Assembly: GCA_902362715.1 (NCBI GenBank) | Contig: CABIXN010000002.1 | Location: forward strand, 496,001 to 560,000 | From: Lachnospiraceae bacterium | GTDB taxonomy: Bacteria > Bacillota > Clostridia > Lachnospirales > Lachnospiraceae | Direction of reading: 5' to 3' | DNA: 64,000 nucleotides | Made by a program: the position numbers and the translations under genes | The notes under the pieces: generated by a model | The model's input: the letters and a program-made list of their open reading frames with translations, nothing else | What the model was told of the DNA's origin: nothing | The model's database searches: none | Part shown: positions 9,075 to 18,666 of the stretch, piece after piece | Layout: the number at the start of each line of letters is the position of its first letter | Numbering within the stretch: the first letter of the stretch is position 1

Positions 9075-10232
9075 TTATTGATATGTGTCATACATTTGAC
9101 CGATTAATTCTGCCAGCTGGGGTACGGTAATCCTGCGGGGAGTGTAAGCAATGAAAAATGCTTTTTCATAAGCATCCCTGGCACAGTCCACGGCCTCTTG
9201 TCTTGTAATTCCCTGTTTTTTCAAAGAAGGGATTTCCAGGGCCTTCATAATAAATTTCATATGTTCAGAAGCCAGTTTTGCGGCTTCTTTTCCGCGGCAG
9301 TCTTTGGGAAGGGCAAGTTCCATGCTCTTTGCAATATCTATACTTCTTTGGGGAAGGGCATCTCCTGCAAAGGTAAGCACCACAGGCAGCGTCAGAGCAC
9401 AGGCAAGCCCATGGGGCATTTGAAAACGGATGCCAAATTCGTGAGCTGCGGCATGTCCCAGATGGGTAATGGCGTCATTAAAAGCGATCCCCGCAAGGGT
9501 GCTTGCTTTAGAAAGACTGATTCTGGCCTCAAGATTACTGCCGTCTTTAAATGCAGTGACAATATTAGAAGTAATCAAACGAATTGCATACAGAGCCAGG
9601 GCGTCTGAATGGGGATTGGGGATTTTGGTTGTATAAGCTTCCACGGCATGAGAGAGGGCATCCATAGCGGTAATGGCGGTAGTAAAGGGAGAAAGCCCCA
9701 GTGTAAGCACCGGATCCACAATGGCAAGAGATGGTTTTTTTATAACCGTCTCTTTGGCGTGTGTTACATGGTCGTGGACGACACTTACATTTGTTACCTC
9801 ACTGCCGGTGCCCGATGCAGTGGGAATACAGATCAGCGGGGTATCGGATGTAAAGGACACATTTTTTGACAGATAATACTGGTGGATGGGTCCGGGATTG
9901 TCCAGTAAAACTGAGATGGACTTTGCCGCATCTAAACTGCTTCCTCCACCAATGCCTATGACAATATCCGCATCAAAGTTTCGGGCAATATTGGCGGCGG
10001 AGTCTATCATGGTATCAGGAGCATCCGGCAGTACGCCGTCATAGAGTTTCGTTTCAATACCGGCCTCTTCTAGAGAAGCTATTATTTTATCTGCGATGCC
10101 GCAGTCAGAAATACCTTTATCACAAACGCAGAATGCCTTTGTTCCGTGAAATTCCTTTGCTTTTTCCCCGGTTTGGCAAGAAGCGTGTTCCTTAAAGAAA
10201 ACCGGGCATATTTGTGAAAATGTAGTTGTCAT
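9075..10232 (-). CDS. iron-containing alcohol dehydrogenase
   Basis: A group III metal-dependent alcohol dehydrogenase of 385 aa. It has the NAD(P) loop IGIGGGSSLDAAK, the PTASGTGSE motif and metal ligands in AMDALSHAVEAY (Asp, His), LGHAAAHEFG (His) and MPHGLACA (His). It probably reduces the aldehyde released by the GRE dehydratases to the alcohol, disposing of NADH. The start at 10232 has AACCTCCT (RBS complement) directly upstream; a longer frame back to 10418 is unsupported. It is first gene of a two-gene operon with the kinase and lies downstream of the 26-bp dyad at 10310-10335. Confidence 0.9.
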   Translation of the reverse strand: MTTTFSQICPVFFKEHASCQTGEKAKEFHGTKAFCVCDKGISDCGIADKIIASLEEAGIETKLYDGVLPDAPDTMIDSAANIARNFDADIVIGIGGGSSLDAAKSISVLLDNPGPIHQYYLSKNVSFTSDTPLICIPTASGTGSEVTNVSVVHDHVTHAKETVIKKPSLAIVDPVLTLGLSPFTTAITAMDALSHAVEAYTTKIPNPHSDALALYAIRLITSNIVTAFKDGSNLEARISLSKASTLAGIAFNDAITHLGHAAAHEFGIRFQMPHGLACALTLPVVLTFAGDALPQRSIDIAKSMELALPKDCRGKEAAKLASEHMKFIMKALEIPSLKKQGITRQEAVDCARDAYEKAFFIAYTPRRITVPQLAELIGQMYDTYQ

Positions 10233-10309
10233 AAAAAACCTCCTGTAGTAATTTGCATGTCTGTACACTAAAAGTATCATTGAAAAAAACAGAAGACACC
10301 GAAGTTTTA

Positions 10310-10335
10310 GCACAAAACAATATTTGTTTTTGTGC
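10310..10335. promoter_or_regulatory. 26-bp dyad operator GCACAAAA...TTTTGTGC
   Basis: GCACAAAACAA and TTGTTTTTGTGC form an inverted repeat exactly 26 bp end to end. It sits upstream of a plausible minus-strand -10 (GATACT, near 10279) for the dehydrogenase-kinase operon. The same GCAC-N18-GTGC layout recurs at 19717-19742. The tandem PucR-type regulators next door are the likely binders (inference). Confidence 0.6.
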
Positions 10336-10362
10336 AGAAACTCCGGTGCCGGAGAAAAAAAG

Positions 10363-10407
10363 AAAAGCATCGTTTGTTTCCGGCTAAATAGTACAAACGA
10401 TGCCTTT
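10363..10407 (-). terminator. intrinsic terminator of the regulator operon
   Basis: Stem GCATCGTTTGT (10367-10377) / ACAAACGATGC (10393-10403), flanked by A and T runs, 18 nt beyond the stop of the second regulator on the minus strand. Confidence 0.8.
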
Positions 10408-10420
10408 TCTTTATGCAATA

Positions 10421-11941
10421 TTATGACTGAGAAATAAGGAAAGAGGAAAATAGCATATGTGGTCTTTCCGGTGACGTGGAGATTTCAAAATCCAACAGTT
10501 CTTCAATCCGCCGGATTCGGTAAAGCAGGGAATTGCGGTGAATATTTAATATTTCCGCAGTGTTGTTCATGCTGCAGTTATTCTGAAGATAACAGATTAA
10601 CGTATTCAGATAATCGGTATTGTTTTTTTCATCAAAAGACTGAATAACAGAAAATGCAGAATGGATCAGAGTTTCCTTCGGAAATTCATTACAGATTTCC
10701 GAAATACAATGCTGTTTACAGTAATCCTCATAATACAAAACTGTAGTCCGGATGGAATCTGACTGCTGATCCAGGATGAACATCAGCTGTTCCCAAACGC
10801 GTTTTGTATCACTTAAGTGAAAGTATCGTAAACTGCAGGCACAGATTGCATCATTGGTAATAAGTATATACTGCAGTTTTAGAATATATTTTTGTATGTC
10901 AATTTTGGTAGTAAGCAAAATAGCTATATGAGACTGTATCAAAGTGCAGTGGCAGTCAGGAAGCTGCTGCTGTATTTGAGACATAATCTCATAATGTCTG
11001 GTTGTACGAAATTTAAGATAATTAGTAAAACGCAGACATAAAAGCTGCCAGGTTCCCTGATTTGAAATATCGTTGTCTTTCAAGGTTTGTGTCAAAGCGG
11101 CAATATCCATATCCTTTGCCAGTATCATCTCTTCTAGAAGCGTGGAATAGTCTTTTTTCTTAAAGTCAGGACGGGGCAGAAGCAAAGCTGCCAGCTTTTC
11201 CATCTGACGGACAAAATAATCAAAAAGCAGAATGTCTCCGGGATGAAAGGAGTTTTTATCCTGTTTGTGAAAGCCTATATAATAAGAAATGTACGGATTG
11301 ATACGGATACGGTAAACACGAAGCCGTTTGCCGCTGATATTATTTATAACTTCTGCTACGCCTGTCTGTTCTACTTCGTCCAGAGTTGGATTGCTGCGGT
11401 TAATAATATTGAGAAAGTAATAACCGTATCCGTTCTGCAGACAAAAATAAAGCGTATCATTTTTTGGAGATATATCAGTGATTGCCAGTATCTGATGATT
11501 GGCATTCATCATAGCCATAGGTACCTGAATCAGTTCATACCCGGTATTGATCATATCCTGAAAAGAGGAATGACCGCTTATAATTTTCATTAATTTCTGT
11601 TCCCAGTTATTATATATCAAAAATATATTTCCCAGTTTATTAACATAAGAGAACAAATTACTGTATGGCTCACTGCATATTAAATAATTAGAATGCCCCA
11701 GCCAGGAAGGCAGGAGAGCAGGGGCATCAAACAGCATAAAATTTTTTCCATGTTCCCCAATCTTCTGATGCAGATCATTTGGAATATCTTCTAGTCTGCA
11801 AAGATACATAACAGAATCCTCTAATTCGGTAATGGAGGATTCCATTATTTTAAAAGCCAGAAGATTTGCGGAATTTTGGATATGGCAGACTGAAATATTA
11901 TTTTGAAGTTCTTTTTGTATATATTCCATTCGTATAAACAT
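10421..11941 (-). CDS. PucR/CdaR-type transcriptional regulator (copy 2)
   Basis: A regulator of 506 aa ending in the PucR-type helix-turn-helix (NTAEILNIHRNSLLYRIRRI, then EELLDFEI). A GGDEF-like linker region precedes it. The N-terminal half carries a sensor segment with the GYGYYFLNIINRSNPTLDE block. That block and the HTH are shared with the gene immediately upstream, so the two are paralogues. The gap between them is 24 nt and the upstream one is read first. They probably sense a substrate or intermediate of the GRE island, which surrounds them on both sides, and may bind the GCAC-N18-GTGC dyads. Having two copies suggests hetero-oligomers or two ligands, but this is inference. Confidence 0.8.
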   Translation of the reverse strand: MFIRMEYIQKELQNNISVCHIQNSANLLAFKIMESSITELEDSVMYLCRLEDIPNDLHQKIGEHGKNFMLFDAPALLPSWLGHSNYLICSEPYSNLFSYVNKLGNIFLIYNNWEQKLMKIISGHSSFQDMINTGYELIQVPMAMMNANHQILAITDISPKNDTLYFCLQNGYGYYFLNIINRSNPTLDEVEQTGVAEVINNISGKRLRVYRIRINPYISYYIGFHKQDKNSFHPGDILLFDYFVRQMEKLAALLLPRPDFKKKDYSTLLEEMILAKDMDIAALTQTLKDNDISNQGTWQLLCLRFTNYLKFRTTRHYEIMSQIQQQLPDCHCTLIQSHIAILLTTKIDIQKYILKLQYILITNDAICACSLRYFHLSDTKRVWEQLMFILDQQSDSIRTTVLYYEDYCKQHCISEICNEFPKETLIHSAFSVIQSFDEKNNTDYLNTLICYLQNNCSMNNTAEILNIHRNSLLYRIRRIEELLDFEISTSPERPHMLFSSFLISQS

Positions 11942-11965
11942 AATCCGAATGCCTCCTCGTTTGTC

Positions 11966-13468
11966 TTATTGATAAATAAAAAAAGATGAGAAAAGCATAT
12001 TTATGCGTTCTTCAGAGGCTGCAATTCTGAAACCCAGTAATTCTTCAATTTTTTTAATACGGTACTGAAGAGAATTGCGGTGAATATAAAGGGCATTAGC
12101 GCTGGCTGATATACTGCAGTTATTTTGAAGGTAAGCAATCAGTGTAGCCACATATTCCGTATTGTTTTCTGTGTCATATTCGGCCAGCCGGGAGAAACAT
12201 GGAGGATACAGTGTTTCCGGGGGCAGTTTTTGCTGCACAGTCTGAATACACTGCCTTGTAATATAGTGATCATAGTTCTGAACCGCTCCATATTCTTCTT
12301 TCCAGTTATCCAGTATAAAAAGCATCTGAGCCCATACTTTAGGGATATCGCAAAGATTATGAAAACAGGAGCTTTGAGCGCAGCGGGCCTGGTAAGTATG
12401 AAGTATTTTTTTTAGACGCTGCAGATCAGAAGGCAGGATTTCATCCTGAATCAGTACCCCTATATAAGGCTCTAGATAAAAGCATCTGGAATTGGAAACG
12501 GATGATTCTACAAGATTTATAAATTCCGGATTTTTCTTTGCAGCAGGCTGGAGGAAGTGAAGCGTAAGCAAATAATAGCTGTCAAATTGTTTGTAATGAT
12601 AATAAGAAATAAGCTGCTGTACGATTTTTTGATCTAAACTTTTTTTATGAATCAAATCCCCCATAAACTGCTCGAACAAACTGCTTTTTACAAACATATT
12701 TTTGGGAAACTGCGCAGCTTTAATGGTTACTATCTGAACAAACTGCTCATAGAGTTCTAAAGTATGCGGCTGAAAGGGCTGTGCATCTGATTTGTGCAGC
12801 CCCAGATAAAAGATAGAGTGTCCCCGGACTTTAATGGTGGTAACTCTCAGTCTGTTATGGCTGAACGTGTTAATGACCTCCCGAACGGTTTCTTTATCCA
12901 GTTCCGGCAATGTAGGATTGCTTTCCTTAATAATTTCCGCACAGGGGTAGCCATATCCCTGCTGCATATAGGTGTACAGAGTGTCTGAAGTTTTCACTTG
13001 ATGATTTACTGCAAGAACCTGATGATTCACATCCAGAATACATAGAGGGATTCTGATTTTGGAAAAGGCCAGATCCAGCATGTTCTGAAGAGAGGCCTGT
13101 GAAACACTCATTTCTATCAGTCTGTTTTCCCATTCATTGTAAGAAGAAAAAATGGCCTCTACCATGTTAATGAAATAAATAAAACTGGATGTTTCTGATA
13201 TGCACAGATAGTTACAATCTGTCAGTGACTCTTTCAGATTTTCAGGCTCATTGCCATAAATAATAAAATTCTGGCATTTCAGAACGTTTTTCTGATTCAG
13301 AATTTCCTGAAGCTTTAAGGGCTGGCAAAGGTATACGTATTCTGTGTCAAGAGACGTATTGTTGTCGTAAAGAATTTTAATGGCCGACACTTTTGAATTG
13401 CAGGATATGTGGATATCCTTTATGATTCCCGATAATTCATTGGCAATAAGCGATATACTGAGTTTCAT
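11966..13468 (-). CDS. PucR/CdaR-type transcriptional regulator (copy 1)
   Basis: A regulator of 500 aa with the same architecture as its downstream neighbour. The N-terminal ligand-sensing part contains GYGYPCAEIIKESNPTLPE and RLRVTTIKVRGHSIFYLG, and the C-terminal HTH reads ASANALYIHRNSLQYRIKKI then EELLGFRI. It is divergent from the MFS-GRE1-activase operon starting at 13723. The 254-bp intergenic region holds a GCAT...TTGTGC site (13525-13552). AGGAAGGGAAA upstream of ATG 13468 is the ribosome site. It is a likely activator of the polyol genes; the ligand is unknown. Confidence 0.8.
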   Translation of the reverse strand: MKLSISLIANELSGIIKDIHISCNSKVSAIKILYDNNTSLDTEYVYLCQPLKLQEILNQKNVLKCQNFIIYGNEPENLKESLTDCNYLCISETSSFIYFINMVEAIFSSYNEWENRLIEMSVSQASLQNMLDLAFSKIRIPLCILDVNHQVLAVNHQVKTSDTLYTYMQQGYGYPCAEIIKESNPTLPELDKETVREVINTFSHNRLRVTTIKVRGHSIFYLGLHKSDAQPFQPHTLELYEQFVQIVTIKAAQFPKNMFVKSSLFEQFMGDLIHKKSLDQKIVQQLISYYHYKQFDSYYLLTLHFLQPAAKKNPEFINLVESSVSNSRCFYLEPYIGVLIQDEILPSDLQRLKKILHTYQARCAQSSCFHNLCDIPKVWAQMLFILDNWKEEYGAVQNYDHYITRQCIQTVQQKLPPETLYPPCFSRLAEYDTENNTEYVATLIAYLQNNCSISASANALYIHRNSLQYRIKKIEELLGFRIAASEERINMLFSSFFIYQ

Positions 13469-13524
13469 AGAAATTTCCCTTCCTCTGCAGAATGCTTCTA
13501 CTTATTTCATTATGTGCTATTTTA

Positions 13525-13621
13525 GCATAAAGCATTCAAATTGGACTTGTGCAAAAAGCCCGAAAAAGAAATCTGTTTGGTAAAAAGATACGAATACAAA
13601 GGAGAAGGGGACAGCTATAAT
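13525..13621 (+). promoter_or_regulatory. probable regulated promoter of the MFS-GRE1-activase operon
   Basis: A consensus -10 TATAAT at 13616-13621 has no recognisable -35 in front of it, typical of an activator-dependent promoter. About 65 bp upstream lies GCATAAA...CTTGTGCAAAAA (13525-13556), a degenerate copy of the island's GCAC...GTGC dyad with 28- instead of 26-bp spacing. Confidence 0.4.
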
Positions 13622-13722
13622 GAGGGCGAAACATGGTTACTAGATGGATACCAAAAAGTTTTCAAACACCTGAGTGTAAAAAGCACTTAGCGGTGAAAAA
13701 TTGAAAGGAGGAGAAGAAACTT

Positions 13723-14910
13723 ATGGAAAAAACTAGTAAAGGCAGAGTCAAGGTGGGTATTTATCTCTGTGCAATTCTTATGATGGGGGTTATTGCGGTA
13801 TCAAGTAACATCGCAAACATTATCGGGGCATTTCCGGAAGCAAATCAAACTACGGTTATTACTTATTTGATTTCCATTCCGTGTTTAATCGTAATCCCTA
13901 TGACAATTATAACCGGAAAACTTATGGGAAGTATTCCAAAGAAAACACTGATGCTTATCGGTGTACTGCTCTGGCTGGCAGGAGGCGTTGTGCCGTTCTT
14001 TATGGACAGCCTGAATATGATTCTGGTTATGCGTATTGTCTTTGGTATCGGCCTTGGAATGGTACAGTCTTTATGCGCGGCGCTTGTAGTGGAGAATTTT
14101 GAAAATCCAAATGAGCGTGGAAAAATTATGGGTAATATGACGGCATTTCAGATGCTTGGAGCAATTATTTTTTCTCTGGTAGCAGGAAATCTGGGAACCA
14201 TAAGCTGGAACGTGGCATTCCTTGTTCATCTGATGGCAATTATTTCTTTGATTGCCACGATTGTATGTATCCCATATAAAAAGCCTGAAAAAGTTACGGA
14301 AACCGGAGAAAAGGTAAAATTCAAACCAACAGGTATGATGTGGGTATGGTGTATTGCATTTTTCGTATATATGATTGCCGGACAGACATATTCTAATTCA
14401 GCATCTTCCATTATAACAGAGCTAAAGCTTGGAGGTTCCGCAGCAGCAGGCTACTCACTGGCTCTTTTTGCACTGGGTGGTTTGATTATGGGATTTATCT
14501 TCGGAAAAATTCTCAGCGCATGCAAACGTATGACACTGACAGTGGGATGCTTTTTACTGGCAGCCTCTTATCTGATTATGACATTTGCTCCGAACCTGGC
14601 ATTATCTTATGTAGGCGCATTTGTATGCGGTCTTGCGTTCTCTATTTGTATGCCGTGTATTCTTACGGGAGCAGGAAGCTCGGTAGATCAGGCGTCATCG
14701 GAAATGGCTACTTCTATTGCAACCTGTCTGCAAAACGCCGGTATGGCTGTCTGCCCGTATATTGTGACTCCGGCAGGAGCTGCTTTGGCGGTATCAGCAG
14801 GAGGAAAACTGATTCCTAATCAGTGGTCTATGATTTTTGCGGTAATCGTTGTAGTGATTCTGGCAATCGTATTTATGATTATTAATATGCGAAATAAAAA
14901 AGCAGCATAA
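13723..14910 (+). CDS. MFS transporter
   Basis: A major facilitator permease of 395 aa with about 12 hydrophobic segments. It has the inter-helix motif GKLMGSIPKKTLMLIG after helix 2 and VENFENPNERGKIMG after helix 4. AAAGGAGGAG just upstream of ATG 13723 is a strong ribosome site. It is the first gene of the operon with GRE1 (88 nt downstream) and activase 1, so it probably imports the diol or polyol used by GRE1. The substrate is not identifiable from sequence. Confidence 0.8.
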   Translation: MEKTSKGRVKVGIYLCAILMMGVIAVSSNIANIIGAFPEANQTTVITYLISIPCLIVIPMTIITGKLMGSIPKKTLMLIGVLLWLAGGVVPFFMDSLNMILVMRIVFGIGLGMVQSLCAALVVENFENPNERGKIMGNMTAFQMLGAIIFSLVAGNLGTISWNVAFLVHLMAIISLIATIVCIPYKKPEKVTETGEKVKFKPTGMMWVWCIAFFVYMIAGQTYSNSASSIITELKLGGSAAAGYSLALFALGGLIMGFIFGKILSACKRMTLTVGCFLLAASYLIMTFAPNLALSYVGAFVCGLAFSICMPCILTGAGSSVDQASSEMATSIATCLQNAGMAVCPYIVTPAGAALAVSAGGKLIPNQWSMIFAVIVVVILAIVFMIINMRNKKAA

Positions 14911-14998
14911 CAGTCAGCATTAATGTCTGGGAAGATACAGATATTTACAAATACAGGCATAGCAATATTTAAACAATTAGCAGTAAGGAGGAAAAGCT

Positions 14999-17503
14999 AT
15001 GATAGCAGAAAGTTTAACGAAAGGCAACAGACCTGAGGCAATTGAACCTTATGATAAAGTCTGGGGAGTAGGGGTCTCCGGACTGGATGAAAATATTTCT
15101 CCGTTTCCCCGGATTAATTCCATGCTGGAAAAGACAAAAGATGCCGTAAGTATGGTGGACACAGAGAGAGCCGTTATTCTTACGAAGGCTTATGAGAAAT
15201 ATAAGGGAGATCCTCAGATTATTAAAGTGGCGAAAGCATTCCGTGATATTCTTTCTCAGGTAACCATCCATATAGATGAAGAAGAACTGATTGCAGGTGA
15301 AATTGCAGCTCCGGCGTGGCATGCTCCTCTGTATCCGGACTTTTCTGTTCAGTGGCTGGTTCAGGAAATGGATGATACATCCATTCCGGACTTTTCTGAA
15401 AGATCAAATGATAAATATGTGATTTCCGATGAAGTGCGTAAAGTTGTGCGTGAAATCGCTCCTAAATGGGACGGCGTATCCAATGTGGATCTAATAAAAA
15501 AAGCCCTGTCCGAAGAAGAGGCAAAGGGAAGCACTCTGCTTGGAAACGGAATGTATGCCAACGATCTGTATTCTTATAATGGCATTGGTCATATCTGTAT
15601 TGATTATCCTATGCTGTTAAAGACCGGTTTTGGGGGCATTAAGAAAAAAGTAGCAGAAAAACTGGCTCAGCTGGAAACCGGCAGCACGCCGGAAGCATCC
15701 AAACAGAGACTGTTCTGGCAGGCACAGCTCATTTCCCTGGAAGGAGCAATTACCTACTTTAAAAGATATGCTCAGCTTGCAACTGAAATGGCAGCTTCCT
15801 GCAAAGACGAAAACAGAAAATCCGAGCTTTTGCGCATGGCTTCCAACTGCGGCTGGGTAGCTGAAAATCCGGCAAGAGATTTCTGGGAGGCAGTTCAGCT
15901 GTGGTACCTGGCTACAAATCTGATTCTCATTGAGTCCAACGGACATTCTGTAACATACGGCAGATTTGACATAATTATGGGTCCATATTATGAAAAGAGT
16001 ATTAACGAGGGCATACTGACGCGTGAATTTATGCAGGAACTGATAGAAAGCTCTTTTATTAAAATGGATCAGTTAAGGAAAATCAGAGGTTTTGGAGAAA
16101 CGATTATTGCTTCCGGCATCGGCTGGGGAGGTACTGCTTTGAACGTAGGCGGTGTAGACGCTGACGGTGAAGATGCTGTAAATGATGTTTCTTATATGGT
16201 GCTGGATGCCCACGCTCATACAAGAATAACAAATCCATGGATGGGGGTAAAACTCTCTGAAAAGAATCCCAAAGAATTCTGGATAAAAGCATTTAATGTT
16301 ATCAGAATCGGCACAGGAGAACCAAAGATCTACAACGATGAAAAAGTAGTGGAATCTATGACAAAATATGGGGTGCCGCTTTCAGACGCCCGTGACTGGG
16401 TTGGTATCGGATGTGTGGAGCCTGAAGTACCGGGCTATACATACGGCTGGCATGATGCAGATTACTTTAACACGGCGAAAGTGCTTACCTTCGCATTAAA
16501 CGGAGGCCGTGATCCGGCAACCGGAGAGCAGGCGGGACCCGACAGGGGAACTCTGGCGGATTTTAAATCTTTTGAAGAAGTAAAGGAAGCCTTTGAAGTT
16601 CAGCTGAAGTACTGGATTGACTGCATGGTATCTACTATTAATACCATGGATATGGTACATCAGCAGAACAAACCGCTTCCGTATCTGTCTCTGCTTGTAA
16701 ATGACTGTATTGAAAAAGGAAAAGATATCAGCGCCGGAGGAGCCCGCTATAACTATACAGGTCCTCAGTGCGTAGGTCTTGCAACGGTAGCAGATGCTTT
16801 AAGCACCATCAGACAGCTTGTGTTTGATGAAAAGAAAATCACAGGGGAAGAGCTGATGAAAGTTCTCCAGGATAACTGGGAAGGACATGAAGCTCTCCGG
16901 GCATATATCAACAGTGATCAGGTACATCATTACGGCAATGATGATGATTACGCAGATGAAATGGCACAGTATGTTATGAATAAATATTGTGAATTTGTTG
17001 AGCACAGACCCAATGCAAGGGGCGGCGAATTCAGACCGGGCGTTTATTCCGTATCCATTAACGTGCCATGCGGTATGGGATGTACTGCTACTCCTGACGG
17101 GCGTGTCAGCGGTGAAGCGGTGTCCGACTGTCTGGGGCCTGCTCATCCGGGCGGTGTTTCCCATGATGTAAACGGACCGCTGGCAGTTGCGGATTCTCTG
17201 GCAAAATTAGACCAGGCCCGTATCGCAAACGGAGTTATCCTGAACTGGAAATTTACACCGGATACACTAAGCGGAGATATTGGGCTGGACAATTTCATGA
17301 ATCTCATGCAGGGATACTTTGAAAAAGGTGGTATGCAGAGCCAGTTTAATGTAACAAGCAGAGAAATATTGCAGAAAGCCCAGAAAGAACCTCAAAAATA
17401 TAAAAATCTTATGGTTCGTGTAGCCGGATATTCGGCATTCTTTACAGAATTAAGTCCGGAGCTTCAGAGCGATTTAATCGGAAGAACTGAATTATCTTTC
17501 TAA
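14999..17503 (+). CDS. glycyl radical enzyme 1, glycerol/propanediol-dehydratase-like
   Basis: An oxygen-sensitive radical lyase of 834 aa (PFL-like N-terminal domain, C-terminal glycine radical domain). The thiyl Cys472 and general-base Glu474 lie in GCVEP, with Asp486 in GWHD at the +14 position seen in B12-independent glycerol dehydratase. His and Ser of NGHSVTYGRFD and His of GIGHICIDY match the substrate-hydroxyl ligands of that enzyme. The radical Gly810 lies in RVAGYSA. All dehydratase catalytic residues I know of are therefore present, predicting elimination of water from a vicinal diol to an aldehyde or ketone. It is followed by its activase. There is no microcompartment gene and no obvious targeting extension. 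The exact substrate (glycerol, 1,2-propanediol or another polyol) is open. Confidence 0.88.
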   Translation: MIAESLTKGNRPEAIEPYDKVWGVGVSGLDENISPFPRINSMLEKTKDAVSMVDTERAVILTKAYEKYKGDPQIIKVAKAFRDILSQVTIHIDEEELIAGEIAAPAWHAPLYPDFSVQWLVQEMDDTSIPDFSERSNDKYVISDEVRKVVREIAPKWDGVSNVDLIKKALSEEEAKGSTLLGNGMYANDLYSYNGIGHICIDYPMLLKTGFGGIKKKVAEKLAQLETGSTPEASKQRLFWQAQLISLEGAITYFKRYAQLATEMAASCKDENRKSELLRMASNCGWVAENPARDFWEAVQLWYLATNLILIESNGHSVTYGRFDIIMGPYYEKSINEGILTREFMQELIESSFIKMDQLRKIRGFGETIIASGIGWGGTALNVGGVDADGEDAVNDVSYMVLDAHAHTRITNPWMGVKLSEKNPKEFWIKAFNVIRIGTGEPKIYNDEKVVESMTKYGVPLSDARDWVGIGCVEPEVPGYTYGWHDADYFNTAKVLTFALNGGRDPATGEQAGPDRGTLADFKSFEEVKEAFEVQLKYWIDCMVSTINTMDMVHQQNKPLPYLSLLVNDCIEKGKDISAGGARYNYTGPQCVGLATVADALSTIRQLVFDEKKITGEELMKVLQDNWEGHEALRAYINSDQVHHYGNDDDYADEMAQYVMNKYCEFVEHRPNARGGEFRPGVYSVSINVPCGMGCTATPDGRVSGEAVSDCLGPAHPGGVSHDVNGPLAVADSLAKLDQARIANGVILNWKFTPDTLSGDIGLDNFMNLMQGYFEKGGMQSQFNVTSREILQKAQKEPQKYKNLMVRVAGYSAFFTELSPELQSDLIGRTELSF

Positions 17504-17519
17504 AACAGCAGTAAATGCC

Positions 17520-17541
17520 CGGGGGCGTAAAAAATGCCCCT
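17520..17541 (+). other. intercistronic hairpin between GRE1 and its activase
   Basis: GGGGCGT (17522-17528) pairs with ATGCCCC (17533-17539) without a following T-run. It is more likely an mRNA processing or stability element than a terminator, and would let the abundant enzyme and the scarce activase be made in unequal amounts. Confidence 0.4.
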
Positions 17542-17577
17542 GGACACCTGCTGGTGAACAATAAGCTGGTGGTGACT

Positions 17578-18558
17578 ATGTCAGATAAAAAAGGAATTGT
17601 TTTTAATATTCAAAGATTTACCATACACGACGGACCGGGCATACGCACGGAGGTATTTTTAAAGGGGTGTCCCATGCACTGTAAATGGTGCAGCAATCCG
17701 GAAAGTATTCAGCCAAACCGGCAGCTTGGTATTTATCCGGCCAAATGCATCTCGAAAGACAAGTGCGGAGCATGTCTGAAAGCCTGCCCCAAAGAAGGAA
17801 AACCTCTGGAATTTTCTCCGGAGGGCATTATTACAGGAAGCAACTCCCAGTGTCTTTCCTGTATGAGATGTGCAGCTGCCTGCTTTACTCATGCTATCAA
17901 GTCCTGGGGAGAGGTCATGACAGTGGAAGAGGTTATGGAAGCTGTTATGAAAGATGAAACTTATTATAAAAAATCCGGAGGCGGAATAACTTTAAACGGC
18001 GGTGAAGTGGCCGTTCAATGGGAGTTTGCTCTGGAGATATTAAAAGCATGCAAAAATAAGAACATTCATACCTGTGTGGAAACAAGTATGCACTGTTCTC
18101 CGGATATCATACAAAAATTTTATAAATATACAGACCTGATTTTTACGGATATAAAAAATATGGACAGCGAAGTACATAAACAGTGGTCGGGAGCAGGAAA
18201 TGAACTGATACTGAAAAATATTGAGCAGACTGCAAAAGCGGGAGTGAAAATGGTGATCCGTATACCTGTAATTCCACAGATTAACGACAGTGATGAAAAC
18301 TTAAGAAAAACAGCCGCTTTTATCCGGGATCACCTGGGCAGCAGCGTAGTGCAGATACAGCTTCTGCCTTACCGTAAAATGGGAACGGAAAAATATGCTT
18401 CTTTAGGGCTTGCATATCCCATGGGAGAAGACTATAAAATGCCTGAAAGAAGTGTTTGGGAAGCAAATTTACTGCGTATCAGGAATATGCTCCTGGAAGA
18501 ATATCATATTCCTGTTGTGGCAGGTTCAAATGAGAGAATAGAGATGAGTGAATTATAA
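17578..18558 (+). CDS. glycyl-radical-enzyme activating enzyme 1 (radical SAM)
   Basis: A radical SAM protein of 326 aa that installs the glycyl radical on its partner. The SAM cluster motif CPMHCKWC (CX3CX2C) is near residue 32, followed by two ferredoxin-type clusters (CISKDKCGACLKACP and CLSCMRCAAAC) that are typical of dehydratase/decarboxylase activases but absent from PFL activase. The start is placed at 17578, aligning with the paralogue at 19647 and giving the same 326-aa length; GGTGGTGA precedes it. The possible upstream ATG at 17515 has no ribosome site. It is co-directional with GRE1 and its most likely partner. Confidence 0.88.
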   Translation: MSDKKGIVFNIQRFTIHDGPGIRTEVFLKGCPMHCKWCSNPESIQPNRQLGIYPAKCISKDKCGACLKACPKEGKPLEFSPEGIITGSNSQCLSCMRCAAACFTHAIKSWGEVMTVEEVMEAVMKDETYYKKSGGGITLNGGEVAVQWEFALEILKACKNKNIHTCVETSMHCSPDIIQKFYKYTDLIFTDIKNMDSEVHKQWSGAGNELILKNIEQTAKAGVKMVIRIPVIPQINDSDENLRKTAAFIRDHLGSSVVQIQLLPYRKMGTEKYASLGLAYPMGEDYKMPERSVWEANLLRIRNMLLEEYHIPVVAGSNERIEMSEL

Positions 18559-18586
18559 ATCATATCATAACTGAAAATTACTATTG

Positions 18587-18634
18587 AAAAAAGCCTTCGG
18601 ACTTTGCGGCAGCGCGGGCCCGGGGGCTTTTATG
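18587..18634. terminator. bidirectional terminator between convergent activases
   Basis: AAAGCCTTCGG (18590-18600) pairs with CCGGGGGCTTT (18620-18630), including two G-T pairs, with A and T flanks on either side. Confidence 0.7.
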
Positions 18635-18666
18635 TTTCTGTCTGAAGGTATACATGGCAGATGCAT

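Noticed and set aside
17515-17577. Extended N-terminus of activase 1 from ATG 17515
   Set aside because: No ribosome site, overlaps a hairpin, and the paralogue of equal core length starts at the position matching 17578.
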